64,000 nt of DNA from Diploscapter coronatus (GCA_964036155.1 OZ038423.1:77949249-78013248), one strand, 5' to 3'. Counted from the stretch's first letter, positions 39,465 to 51,713 are shown. The notes: generated by a model not told the origin, from the letters alone. Made by a program: numbers and translations.

Positions 39465-39719
39465 ATGCCACCGGACACAGCATGTCCGCTTACAACACAT
39501 TTGTCATATTTGGTCATTATTGCAGCATTACATGCAACAGCACCGATAAATCAGCGACTAAACAACATAGATAATGCCGAGTTGGAAGAAATTCGAAAGA
39601 AAACAACTGCATTGCTTGGCACATTACTTTTGAGACTAACATCCGAACAAGGATTATATGAAATTTCTGAAAAGTTTAGACATGATTTTAGAGAAGAATT
39701 CGGCGTTTCTTCCCAATGA
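39465..39719 (+). CDS. Small single-exon secreted orphan protein, 84 aa
   Basis: The frame starts at gccATGCC after a GC-rich leader (39300-39464) and ends at TGA, with AATAAA about 200 bases later (39922). Residues 12-26 form a hydrophobic core (HLSYLVIIAALHATA) that reads as a signal peptide with likely cleavage after ATA. The mature part, about 58 residues, is charged, has no cysteine and is probably helical (AELEEIRKKTTALLGTLLL). No family was recognised. The AT-rich codons inside a GC-rich 5' context, the signal peptide and the nearby polyadenylation signal favour a real gene. A chance frame cannot be ruled out. Confidence 0.45.
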   Translation: MPPDTACPLTTHLSYLVIIAALHATAPINQRLNNIDNAELEEIRKKTTALLGTLLLRLTSEQGLYEISEKFRHDFREEFGVSSQ

Positions 39720-41181
39720 AGAATTTTTATAAGGAACTATTTGAAAAGGAAATAATTTCAATGAGAGAAAGGATGTAATTGATCAACAAACGAGTCAAAC
39801 TACGGCAGAATTTTGCTATTCTAGCTGACCATAGCATACGGCGATAAATTAATTTGGAAAAAATCTGCAGAAGTCAAATTAGCAGGATTCGTAATGAAGA
39901 TGGCGACGTTAATGTCCAAGCAATAAAATCCAGAAGATGAAACCAACTGTGTAACAATCAAGCAACGATAGGTGTTATTTTAGCCGACGATTTTAGACGT
40001 GATGATAAATCAACGAAACTTTACCGATACAAGGAAGCAGGGAAGGTTAAAAGGCGTGTCTTTCTGTTACTTTGCCAGCTTTTTTTTTCGAATGTGAACA
40101 TAAATTTTCCGTTTTTGCTTATCTGATCTTCATTAGTCTTCATTAAAATTGTTCATTTTTCGACTTCAATAAATAAAAATCTAAAACTACAATCTCAAAT
40201 TATCGAATTTTGCCATAAACGCTTGTTTTATGACCTATTATATCACTAATTCATATAGAGGCACAACAGTATCGATATTCAGAAGTAAATTAGATCATTT
40301 TCATTTTCTAGAAACTTAATTGGTGTGTAATTTGGGATAATGAAAAATTAGGCATAATTATCTTAATTTTAGAAAATTTGCAAGGTTTACGATTTACGAA
40401 TCGAATGTTGGCAGCTGCCTGGCTGAATATGATTAACCGAGAATTATCACAATGATATCGAAGATGATATAATTTTTTAAGAATAAAAATGAATAGTTGA
40501 AATGTTTTGCAAATTCTTTGCTCAAGAAAACAAGTATTTACTCAGATCGTGACCCTATTTACCTATGTCTTTTAAAAGAATTAAAAAAAACACAAGTACA
40601 CGACCAAAATAATAAATCCTTGAGAATAAAAGGCTCTAGAAAATCCGAATTTAGGCATCAAAATGGACAATGGTTTTAACATGAAAAATGGGAAAATAAG
40701 TGAAAGCATAACATCCCGAGCGTGTGTGTGGATTTCAATCGATCCTCATTTTAAATACATTCACAGAGCCTTGCGCAATAAAACCAATTATTATTTTTAA
40801 AAATTGCAGCCCATTTTTCACTGTTCCAAAAATGGAAAAGTGAGATTTAGACCTGCTGCAATATGGCTTTTATCTGTGCAAAGCCTGGATTTTCGAGTGG
40901 TTATCCCTGATTCTTCTCCGAACACGTCGGACATAAATTCGGTTGGACGAGGCTTTTGTGGACGGCCTGAATCAACATTCGGTGGAATTATGGAAGATTG
41001 AAAATTATTAGGGAATTCTTTCGGGGTGAAATCGCGTGACATACAAATTTGTCAACAAAATTTTATGCTCTGCTTATTTACTAAACGGAAAATTAACTGA
41101 AAACTGGATTTTCTGATGTGTACGTGTAAAATGCACAAGTATACTTGAATGCAATGCGTAAGTTTGTAATATTTGTATCAT
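39720..41181. other. Intergenic, 3' flanks
   Basis: This holds the 3' region of the orphan gene and the 3' flank of the VPS41 gene. Apart from AATAAA at 39922 and an aataaataaaa run near 40167, I see no gene or repeat. Confidence 0.5.
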
Positions 41182-44100
41182 TCACATCTCTTTTCGATTT
41201 TGAATGGCTGATTTTTTGCACCTGCACAGGAATTGATCTAGGCACTTATCACGCATAGATAATTTCGGATGATTCGAATATTTTGTTGGAGAATTTGGAA
41301 ATAACCTGTTTGTAGCAATCGAGATGAATGACATGGCCACAGCCGAAGGCCTGCAAATCTGGCATTGGGTCATCTTTTAGGAGGCGACGTCTGAAATAAA
41401 TGTTTTTTTTTCTAGTTTATCATATCTTTACTAGAATAATTCATATCATTCCTCTTCCAAAATTTCTCCAACCATTTTTGCTGCACATCACGTTTTGTAA
41501 AGTTCTGTTTTTCAACGTGAACATTATTACTTAGAAAACTTTTGGAAACCATCTTTTAAAGACAAGAGCAATTGACATATGACATATGTTTCTCTATCTA
41601 TGAATGTAATTGAACCGACTCGCAAAGAGTGCACTTGTGTCGTCTTCTGACTGGAATGGCCATCTTCTCCCTGTGGACGAACGTGCTGAGTAGGAGTCGT
41701 GTGTCTGCGAGAGTCGACTCTCTGCAGCCCTCGTGTAGACGCACTCGAGACGCGTAGTCCGCCAACACGCTGCACAGCGAGTCACGCAGCCCAGGCACTT
41801 GCACTGACTCGCCTATCTAAAACTAGTCAAACAAGAAGTTGAAAGAAAAAAAATTTAGATTTGGAATGCATGAAGATCAGCTTCCGTGATCTTGGAAGTT
41901 AAAAAAAACCATTTTCTGGATATGTTAAAGGATTAGAGTGCCAAAAATTGATGGACTTTTCAAAAATTTTACCTTCTCAATGACCTTCAAAGGGTCGACA
42001 CTGCTTCCAGCCAAGTTGAGCAATTTCGAGATGTGTTCAGGCTTCGTTGACACTTTGTCGATCAAATGATCCCACAAATCGGAATCGTCAGTTTCTGAAA
42101 TAAAAAAAAATTCCTCCTGAAAATAAATTCAGAAAAGAAGAGAATAAAAGGAAAGGGTTGATGACGATTTGTATCAAAATTAACGAGAGAAGCCTTTAGA
42201 ATTTTTGTACAAACCACCTCCAACTCGAAGGAACATCATCCATACCTTTACAATATTCAATCGCTTTGTTCAAATTCTCCGGTTTCTGTAGGACCAAATC
42301 GAGTGCCTCCCTGTGACTGCCGCCCTTTGACAGAAGGAAGATCACCTGAGCATTAAAAATAATTGAAATTTATCTAGCAATCCCGAACCTCTTCCAAATA
42401 CCCCTTCTGCTTGCAGACTTCCAGTGCTCGTTTCATGTGGTAGTTTTCATTCTTCTTCAGGAAAGGCATCAGCATTTTCCTGTCGTGTTCAGCGTAGAGA
42501 CGGACTGCTTGGTCCGCATATTCAGCGCCTGGAATTTCATTTGGAAAAGAAAAGAATAATTTCTTAAACTGCGTCAAAATTTGACAAATTGCATTTAATC
42601 ACCGACAGAAAACTGGCAGTGTTCGTATTTGATAACTTTTGTCTAATTTCTGTTATTCCTTTCCCTAATGAGTTCTGTTGACAAAAATACGGAACAAACG
42701 AAAATTCCATTTCGCTTGATTCCTACGATACTTCTCATTTTTCAGTTGAAAGGTTAAAAATACCCTGATTCTGTTTAAATAATCTTGTGAGATAAGCCAT
42801 TTGTAGTCTGGGATGTCTGGCTATCTTCGTCATGACCGTGCTTGGCGGCACGCTGTCTGCATTGTCCAATAATAGTCTCAGGGCTCTGTCAGAATTGATT
42901 TCCATCAGACCGGTTATGTCTTCTTTCACCTGGAAATTGCAAAAATATTCATTTCGAAGAGGATTTGTTTGAATCTCTTCAAGTAAAATGCAAGAAGAAA
43001 GGGTACAGATGAAAGTTTAGCTTATCGCATAAATCAAACATGAATATTAAAGGGACAAATATTGGAGAACTCGCATATTCGAAAAGTTGATATTTGTCGA
43101 TGACGGAGAATATCTGCTGGTCTTTGTTAGCCATGTAGATCTTCAGAGCCAACTCGAATTTCCTCTCGTAAACGTACAAATGAGCAAGCACCTGAAATAA
43201 AGTCAGAGTTTACAACAAATCAAGAGAACTGCCTGATAAAGCGAATTCTCCTCCTCGGTCCTTTCAGTGTTGCCTTTCTGTGCGATTTCTTGTATTCGCT
43301 GCAGAGTTTCAGTCACCATTGCGCCTAAAATATGATAGTCATCAAACATGTGAATGCACATTACGCATCATGCAAAGTGAAAGAAAGCGAAATGACAAGT
43401 TTCTTTCATATCTTCGATTTCTAATTTTCGAAAAACTCAAAACTCAGACAAAAAGCGAACCTGTTCTGTATAAATCAGGACTCCATGTTTGAACGAGTCG
43501 TTTATACAGCTTCATATCGTTGTAGAGAGCTGCCTGAATCAAGATAAAACTATACAACTTGAAATTCAACAAGAAAACCTGCAGAACAGATTGATAGCAT
43601 TCGGGCTCGAGTTGAGGATTGCTCGTCGGCAGAATCTCAGCCAGAAGAGTCGAAAGTCGGGCATTTTCGAACAGACCCACTGCCCATTCCCATTCTGCAC
43701 GAGAGTCGCCACAAACCTGGAAGAAATATTTTTTAAATCGATTGAAGTAAGCCATTTTTAGAAAGAAGTAGAAAATTTAAAGAATTTTTTCATGAAAAAA
43801 ATAATCTTACCTCTCTCAGTAAAGCAACAGCCAATTTTGGTCTACCTTCATCGACGTAGGTCTTGAGCATTTCCCTGCCCACAGAACGCTGGTCCCAAAT
43901 TGTACCATCCAATTCAGAGGCCTGGAAATCAAAAACAAATGAAAGTAAAACATTCCGAAAAGAAAACCTTTTGTTTAGCAAGTTGCCAGGCTTCTTCCCA
44001 CATTCCATTTTCGACTCGCCACTTTACCGATTCGCTTGCACAGTACGGTGAGGCCTAAAGTTACTCCATTTGAGTTTCTTGTTAAATTGCAAAAATTCTC

Positions 44101-46921
44101 GAAAAGCTCACAATAACAAGGTCTCTCGGCCCCATGATGAAGTGTATTTCGTAGGAAGACAGACCGATCAGGTTGAATTGAAAGGGTTGAGCGCGTTTAG
44201 GGATATTTAGACTGAAAGAGGATTTTGTATAAAAAGGCAAGAATGAAAAAACCTAATTCGGTCTTCCGATATCAAATGATACTTGTCGAATTTGAATGGA
44301 GCCAACACAGAAACTTGAACGGCTGGAATGAGGGCGGAGTCCGAGCCGATCGAGACGGTCGACTGAAAGAAAGAAATTCAAATGGTTTCTTAGGCCGCGT
44401 TCAGAGTTGTGCTGAAACCAGCATCAGCACAAAAGGGGAGAGTGGCTCTTTTCGCTCTCATTTCCACTCTCTCTGCTGATTCTGATTGTAGCATAACTCT
44501 GAACGCGCCCTTAGGAAATTTTTGAATGTCAATCTATTTCATAAAATTCGACGAGTTACAAAATGTAGATTTTCAAATGGCAATAAAAACTTTAAGAAAA
44601 ATCAGAATCTCTCATTACTATTTTTAAAATGAAATCGAAAGTAACTTACCGCTTGATCGCTAATTTCATCCAGTGTCGCATCGTCAGAAGCGGGCTGCAG
44701 TCCGAGGGCAACGATCTCCTTCCACCCGCCTGTCTGTGGGTCACTGACGAAGGAAATCCCGCTCAGCAGCATTGAGACACTCCATTGGTAGTGCACTTCG
44801 CCTCGCTTCGGCTGGATTTTCTGGAAAATTCAAATAAACTTTAAGTGCTAATGAAAGAAGGGAATTCGATGATTTGTCAATTTGAAATAACTATCCGGTT
44901 CACCATTATTCCAATAGTTTCCACCATAAGAAACGTAGGAGAAAATCACGTCTCTTGAAAACAGAATAAAATCCTCACATTATCAATCTTCTCTCCTTCG
45001 GCAATGACAACGACAGTGATCGTGTCAGCCCAACCAATAGCCAGAGACGTTGGAGACAACCAGCAATGAGCGGGAGGAATGCGCGAGGAACGAATTCGAT
45101 CCACATCGTGGCTCGGGGTCACCAGGGTTATCATTTTGTCTTCTGTTCTGCAAAGATGGGTTATCGCAATCTTTTCATCTTTTATCTAAAGAAAATAACA
45201 TTTTATTAGTATCGCGAGAAAAAGAGGTCACCGGGAGCTGGTGCATGCAGAGGAAACGCTTTAACTATGCCCCTTGCGCTCTTCATTCAACACGCTATTT
45301 CGTCGTAGGCTTACCAGATCTTGATTGCTCCCTCTATGCTAGCATAATCTATTTTTTTTGCGTGAACAATAGAAGATTCAGTGATTCATTTTATCCCAGA
45401 TATGAATTTTTCGAATGAATCATGACGGCAATTACTATATATGACGGAGTGTGTCTTTTCACACTATTCTTTTAAAATTTCATCCTCTCGTCTATCTCTA
45501 ACTATAGGACCCCACCATTCGTCACTCCGTCATTTAGTAACTGTCAATCCTAGCAGAAAGTAAAAAAATGCTAGCCTGTCATAGATACTCGTTCCAGCAT
45601 CGTTCGTCATTGCGATGAATGGCTCACTCCACGAGCACCTCGTTATGAAGCCGTCTTTCTCAGCGCCACGAAATATCGGCTTGCAGGGGAAGGTTTCGAT
45701 CTGCGAACTATTCTATATTTTCCGAAAAGAAGGAATGTCTTACGAAAGAACTCTTCCTCTCATAGAGCATCAGATTCCTCTCGCCGACAATGAACATTTG
45801 CGCTGCATTCGGGCGGGAGAACGAGGGGCAGATCGCGATCGAGCGGGGCATAAAATTAAGGTTCAGTTTCTGAAAAAATGGCTTTGTTGAAATTTCAAAT
45901 TTGATAGACGATTCATTGAATTCGAGAAACGATGAAAACTCTTTGTGTTTCGAGTGCGTTCATACTTTTGACATCGTATCAGTGTCAAGATGAAGAAGCA
46001 GCATGAAAAGGGGAGAAGGGGAAAAGATAGTGTCGACACGGGTGTCAAATTTTCTTGACATCGAACGGTTTTGATGTCAAGCTTCTCGACCTTTTGCTAT
46101 TCGACAAAGTGTACTGTGCACTTGTCCTCTCTGTTCTCTCTCATCTATATCCGCTATGTCTTGACATTTGACAATTATGGCTGAAAACTGACAAAGTGCT
46201 TCCCCGAAGTGCCAATTCCACTCGCCACAACACGACCATCATTCGCACAACTCAGAACGTAGTTGCCGGGTTCGTCGATCGATAAACAAGTCACTGGGCA
46301 GCGATGGGGGCGAATTATCTGGACAAATAGATTTTAAAGGAATCGTGAATTTCAAATCAATTTTAGAGAGAATTCAAGCTTATGCATTATCAGACTCCGA
46401 CTTTAATTGGTCCTTTTCGTGATTCGATAAAAAAAAGACGAATATAACAAATGCCATCTTTGAGCAAAATGCAAAATCTGACCGGAACATACTGATGATC
46501 GACATGCCCCAAGTGATCCATCGTCCAGACATAGCCAGATGCTGTGCCCACAACCAGCAGCTTTTCGTGCACCGCTATGCATGTCGCGATTTGGTTCTTT
46601 ACCAACTGAAATCTCATTTATTTTAACTTTCTCCCGAAAATTCTCCATTTTTAATTTGGAAATATCTCTGCTCCTTTCCAAGATAAAGAATCTAATATTT
46701 TCCCTCTCATTCGAAATGTCGATTTCGTTATAAAAAAGAATCAGAAAAAAACTCGCTTCAATAGCATCTCGCCCAACAATCCGGTCGTATTTGAACCTCG
46801 GTTCAAGCGGCCTCTCTTCATCTGCATCGTCGATTTCAAGCGATTCGTCCACCGATTCCTCAGCCCCTGCAACGAATCGGCAGAAACGCGATGACGAAGA
46901 TGGTTCATTCGGAGATTCCAT
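41182..46921 (-). CDS. vps-41: VPS41, HOPS-complex subunit, 22 exons, about 915 aa
   Basis: Exons run 46757-46921, 46483-46605, 46193-46318, 45744-45869, 45576-45700, 44979-45185, 44650-44820, 44253-44362, 44112-44211, 43968-44054, 43811-43921, 43579-43716, 43461-43533, 43230-43324, 43075-43191, 42764-42929, 42389-42528, 42246-42345, 41973-42094, 41620-41816, 41306-41390 and 41182-41244. The N-terminal beta-propeller begins RFKYDRIVG with CIAVHEKLLVVGTASG. The central helical CHCR/clathrin-like repeats include SDRALRLLLDNAD, YADQAVRLYAEHDRK and ALEVCKQKGYLEE. The C-terminus has a RING-like segment (HKCTLC, then CGHVIHLDC). VPS41 tethers late endosomes and autophagosomes to lysosomes. Two introns use GC donors (46756, 43074). 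The 45576/45185 junction is out of phase and unresolved. The last exon is uncertain: without splicing at 41305 the frame ends at 41249 and loses the final cysteines. Confidence 0.9.
44393..44510. mobile_element. MITE with TTA target duplication (PIF/Harbinger-like)
   Basis: The ends ggccgcgttcagagttgtgct and agcataactctgaacgcgccc (shown here without overlap of the flanks) are inverted repeats, and both are bordered by TTA. The 3-base TTA duplication and GG...GTT-type termini fit PIF/Harbinger MITEs. It lies in a VPS41 intron just upstream of exon 44253-44362. Confidence 0.7.
45434..45546. mobile_element. MITE in a VPS41 intron, same family as 21948
   Basis: The left end atatgacggagtgtg pairs with the right end cactccgtcatttag. 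The interior ctctaactataggacccc is the inverse of the core of the element at 21948-22077. It sits in the intron whose exon phases do not match. Confidence 0.6.
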
Positions 46922-46935
46922 CGTGCATCTGGAGT
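46922..46935 (-). promoter_or_regulatory. Likely spliced-leader acceptor and overlapping upstream ORF of VPS41
   Basis: Reading the minus strand, aacaactccag is followed directly by ATGCACGATGG. If the leader joins at 46928, the first ATG opens a 7-codon frame that overlaps the VPS41 start (7 bases later, in another frame) and ends at TGA inside VPS41 codons 5-6. Scanning ribosomes would meet the short frame first. Confidence 0.4.
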
Positions 46936-48326
46936 TGTTTTCAAGAAACCTACAATTTTTTTTATGTCAATCATTGTCAGATGAGGAAGAAAATGCAAAA
47001 TTCCCCATTCATCTTTTCATACACGAATGAAGGAAATTGCAATTCTTCTTACTGATCTGAAATGACAATTTTATAATTTAAAATTCCAGAAGATAGTTTG
47101 AATTCTGGCATGAAACCTGCTAGGAATCGTTTGTATCTCGTGAAATTCGAGAAAAATCTTTATTCATCGTGAAATTTTATGGGAATATGCACTAGAATCA
47201 CAGTCGGTCGAATCTTTGTTTTATCACTGGCCCTTTTCCGGGGAAATCGCGTAAATCACTAGAGAAAGCTCGGTATGACAGATAAGAAAAAGTGGATATT
47301 TTTGGAAAATTCGAAAAGCTACTTCTTCAAATTATGTCAATTTTCCAATAAGACCACAAAACTAACATTCTTGTTATGTATACTTTTCATTCTGAATGAA
47401 GGATAATAAAAATACGCACAACAAGAAAGAAAGAATTCTACATCATATTTTTTAAATCTGAAAAATGAAAGTTTAAAAATGAAAATGAAAATTCAAATGA
47501 TAAGTCAGATTTGGTAAGGCCGCATACATCCACAACGTATTTCAGATATTGAGATTTTAAGTGAAATTCCATATTTGGAAAATTCAAAAGATAAGTAAAA
47601 ATGAAAACACACACACAAATTCAAGCTCATTTAAGTATTGAGACATTTGAAAAGAGAAACATCATTGCAAATCATTCTTTGTAATGGCTCTCAAAATGAC
47701 GCGTCTTGAAAATAAGACAATTGATTCTTATGATATTGAGAGAAGAGCGAAATCGAAAATATTCAATTTCTTCAAAAATGTATCATTTCGTAAAAATGAC
47801 ATCTTAAATTTATTAGTTCTGAACCTGGGAGATGCAAAGTGGTGTACGGTTATTTTTATGGTTAGAAAAATGAAAAAATAGCATAAAAAGACGAGATTTA
47901 TCTAAAACCACTTTTATCTCCCCACTTTTGAACCTTCTAGATTTAAACTTTTCAATACAAATTTTTTACATTTAATATTCTTCGTCTCTGACCATAAAAG
48001 TTAAGTTAAGAAATATCTGCTTGTGTCTTACGGGTGTTTTCCCACTCATATGGTCCCATTTTTGCAATTGTTCTGCTCCTTCGAATCAGCCACGAGTTCT
48101 GTCGACTGCAGTTGTCGGATTTCGCTGCTCTTTCTTCTTTTTGCCTCTTTCAACAGAATCCGATTTATGTCGGGCGGCTCGTGGATTCTCAAAATGAGAT
48201 TTTATTTTTTACCTTCAAAAGATCAACAAAAAAGTTGATAAAACCAAAAGGTTGAATCAAAGACAAGTCTGTCTCAACTTCAACATTTTCAGTAAATGAG
48301 TGAATTTTCTGAAATTTTCATAAAAC
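46936..48326. other. Intergenic between VPS41 and the UVRAG-like gene
   Basis: About 1.4 kb of AT-rich sequence. A plus-strand frame at 47684-47881 is open for 65 codons but has no splice context or recognised family. The gap is far larger than the roughly 100 bases usual within nematode operons, so a shared transcript is not indicated. Confidence 0.5.
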
Positions 48327-51300
48327 TCACACTTCTCTCAGCCTGACAGCAGCCACTTCGACCGCCTCTTCCTTTGCCTGCTCTGCTTCTATCTTCTCTT
48401 TCTCGGCCTGCCTCTCCTTCTGCAACCGCTGTTGAGCCAATTCGTCCTCCCTCCTCAGCACGCTCAATTCGCTGTCCACAGTCTCGAGACTCTCGTCGAT
48501 CAGAATCAGAGACGCAGGGGAAAGGATTGAGTTGAATGGGCGAGGATACCACAGGATTATGCTCCTGAAAAATTGAAAATGGCGAAATCGTCGTGAAAAC
48601 CGAAATTCTTACCCTCCATTAGCAGCACATATCCACTCATTAATAAGAAAGAGCGTCCTGCAAAAAATGAATTATCTAAATTATCTGTATTTGTATTTTT
48701 AGCGGATATTTTATTTAGAAGGCAAGAAAAAATGATAAATTAATTTTGAAAATGCTTGTAATGGCATTTTTAGAGGAGATTTTTATTCGCTAACCTGTTC
48801 ATAGCCCCCGATTGCATTCCACTGTCCTCTCTTAGCTGAATGATGTCTCGAGTCAGCAGAGTCACTGCTTCGTTCAAGCGTTCTTTATCCACTTTCTTAC
48901 GCATTCCAAAGAGAGGCAAACTGAAATCAAAGCATTCTTGTATTTTTAGTCTTCTTATTCCAAGTGGTTAAATCAATCTCAAAAATATGACTAAATGGAA
49001 AACTCACGCCTTTTGGCTGCACGGAGAGAAGATGTGTGAAGTGGATCCGCCCGGTCGAAGTGAATATCGAAATGGATAATCAATGACCAGGGAAATGACC
49101 GAGAGCAGGTGGCAGACGAACCCAAGGGCCGCTGCTAATTGGTCCTCGTTGTGATCTGAATGACAAAATTATTAATTCTTCATTCTTTTTTTTTATAGCT
49201 GTAGACTTGCAACGTTTTCGAACCGTGGTTAACTGCAGGAAACGTTGAAAGTCTGATAATTATAAATTGTCAGTTTTGAAAAAAAAAAATAACAAAAAGG
49301 AAGGAAAACGAATGACAACTCTAACGATATTTTTTCAAACATTGTGAATTTTACATTTTTAATACGTTGCGTTTGCTCGTGAATATATTGCAGAAAAGGT
49401 CATTCCAACCTCAGCAAAAAAAACTGTCCGCCGGCATCGGGCAATTTTTGCTGAGAAATATCAAGAAGCTCTAGAAGGCAAAAAATGCTTACTCTGCAGA
49501 CGATTAGTGTCAGGTAGATGAACGCCTCTGATCGTGTCGTAGATTTGACATGTGCAGGGGAGGCATTTCGAGGTCGATGGGTCGGTGTCACAGCTTGTAC
49601 GCAGCTAAAAAAAGATGATAGAAGATTAAGAAATCGAGAGTTGGAAAGAATACGTCCAATTCTGGATTGGAAGTTTCGGTAAAGACGAATAACCTTAATC
49701 CGGAAAATGCCAGCGACTTCACCGATCAGCGACCGCCGTCTCGCGATGCACAGCTTCGAGTAAATGTTCAGGTAATTGCTGAAATTGAGGTAATTATGTT
49801 TGCAAAAGAATAGGTTACACCTCCGTTCAGCCTTGGCCTCTCTCAAATCACTCAGATACTCTGCGCCAACGTCTGTGTACGAAGTAATTTTGGCGAAACG
49901 CTCTTCCTGCAAGAAAATTCATCTTAAACCCAGTAAAATAGCGCATATTATTAAACCAAAAGATACAATAAAAACTTGCACTTCACATTTTCAAAGACAT
50001 TCATAAGGAAATATTCCGTTGAGTTGTTAAAGTTGAGAAATCTTTTACCGACCTTATCCTGAATACGTTTGTTGATGTCGGAGATGATCATCCGCTTCTT
50101 GGCGCACATTCGTCTCAACTCGTTGACTTTCTTCCGCTTCGACTCCACACGAATCGACCAATTCGAGACTTCTGATAGCTGAAAATTACGCAGTTTTCAT
50201 CATTTATCATTCATTACAATAAGAATATTCAAATTTCAAAGTAAAGCAAAAGATTTTCTAGTAGGGAAATAATAATTTTGGAAGAAAACGTACGATTTGT
50301 TGAGCCTGCAGACAGCTCGCCAAAGTGGGGTCCTCCGTGAGACTGGCTTTGTACTCCTCCAACTGCCGCATGCGGTCGCTGCTCGTCTGATAAACAACGC
50401 GGAGTCTGGAAAACCACAAAATCACGAATCTCAAGAAAACCTCAAATTGAGCATGATTTTGGAAAATGTCGAGTAAGACACTCTAAAAATGCTTTTATCT
50501 CGGTTTTTAGCGTATTTCTGGAAAGTAGCTACCTGTTCCATGAGTTGAGTCCGAACGCGGCCTCCCTTTTCTCGTCGAATTGCGGCAGGCGGAGCGAAGA
50601 CGAAGCTCTGCTTGTGCTCGCAGAGGAACTCGATGAAGGCATTTGCCTGAAAATCAACAAAATAAAGAAAAATTTTGAAATTGAAGAACTGGAAAATAAT
50701 AAAAATGCAATAGCAAAATGTGAATTGAAAATCAAAGATTTTGTGGCTTGTATCTATATAATATTTGGGATCAAATAATAAGATAATTAAAGATAAAACA
50801 ATAGCGAAAATGTGGATTGAAGGACATGGATTTTGTGCATTGTTTAGACTCAAAATTGTCGAAATTCCACACGAATTCCAGAAATTAAAGAGCAACTAAA
50901 CGGCAAAAACTGGAACGAAAGATAAGCATGCGATCGCTAAATGGAATGCACGGAGGTCATTCACAATGCAAGATGCGCCGTAAATGCAGAGCATTTGCAG
51001 GGAAAATCAAAAGAGAAGAGAGAAATCGGAGCTGATGATTCAAAGTGAAAAAGGGGAAATCGAAATGGAGCTGGGCTGATCGGAAAGTGAAAAAGCGAAA
51101 AATCGTTTAACGTTTGTTTTTGTAACAACTGCAGTCGTGTTTACAAATACAGCAGAATGAGCAGGAATGGGGAGGTTTCAAATAACTTGACATGATTTTG
51201 CATTCAATTTGAAAAAAGTCTTTCTTGAAATTCTAACATGAATTTAGACTGATTTTCAAGGAATGAGCAAGATTTCCAAGTTTTTCGAAATTTGACAAAC

Positions 51301-51534
51301 CTTGAAGTCATAGAACGATTGTGCGGCTTCCTTCACGCGCAGGTTGATATCGTCTGCATCGACAAGTCGCCCAGGCTGAAAATCCATCAATTGTGACCGG
51401 TAATTATCGATAATTATTGGTATTTGACGCGAAAAATATTTTTTTAAAATAACCAGCTGCGAAAAGAATTGAAGTCGAAACATTTCATTTTTACATTGTA
51501 AACTTACAGTATTTCCATCAGGCAAATTACGCAT
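48327..51534 (-). CDS. UVRAG/Atg14-family subunit of the Vps34 complex, 12 exons, 424 aa
   Basis: Exons are 51508-51534, 51301-51375, 50533-50646, 50294-50386, 50053-50178, 49821-49906, 49694-49778, 49493-49604, 49008-49155, 48795-48920, 48613-48657 and 48327-48564, all in phase. The middle is a coiled coil (SSDRMRQLEEYKASL, then VESKRKKVNELRRM). It is followed by the family core: KLCIARRRSLIGEVAGIF, an IRGVHLPD segment, and a helical block (AAALGFVCHLLSVISLV) leading to DYPFRY. UVRAG was chosen over Atg14 mainly from this core and from the lack of an N-terminal cysteine repeat. Such proteins bind Beclin through the coil and direct Vps34 to endosomes or autophagosomes. No C2 domain is visible at the short N-terminus. 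The tail is a charged Glu/Arg-rich helix. A Cys-x8-Cys-x2-Cys-x-Cys cluster lies in exon 49493-49604. A second reading would start at ATG 50642 and use the acceptor at 50405. Confidence 0.75.
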
Positions 51535-51713
51535 TTTCGTAGTTGTCCTAATATGTCTCGAATTTCTTCTCGCCTTTCCTCAGACTTCCAAATTTCTAGA
51601 ACTTTCTGAACTTGATCTTGCAATTCCTATCTTTTGTACTGTAAGATGACAAACCTTCTATCGGGCTCTTTTTTTATTTTTAAATTTCAAATTTCCAGTT
51701 GATCCTACTGTGA
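51535..51713. promoter_or_regulatory. Shared divergent promoter region, 179 bp
   Basis: The start codons of the UVRAG-like gene (minus) and RMI1 (plus) are only 179 bases apart, so both promoters must lie here or in the 5' ends. The RMI1 side has an isolated aaatttccag ending at 51698, fifteen bases before its ATG, which suits trans-splicing. Confidence 0.5.

Noticed and set aside
46403..46921. Continuous 172-codon frame at the VPS41 start
   Set aside because: The conserved propeller residues require an intron (46756-46606). Reading straight through gives non-conserved sequence after residue 55.
50431..50895. 154-codon minus-strand frame spanning a UVRAG-like exon
   Set aside because: Only the part 50533-50646 is flanked by splice sites and in phase. 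The rest is AT-rich intron read-through.
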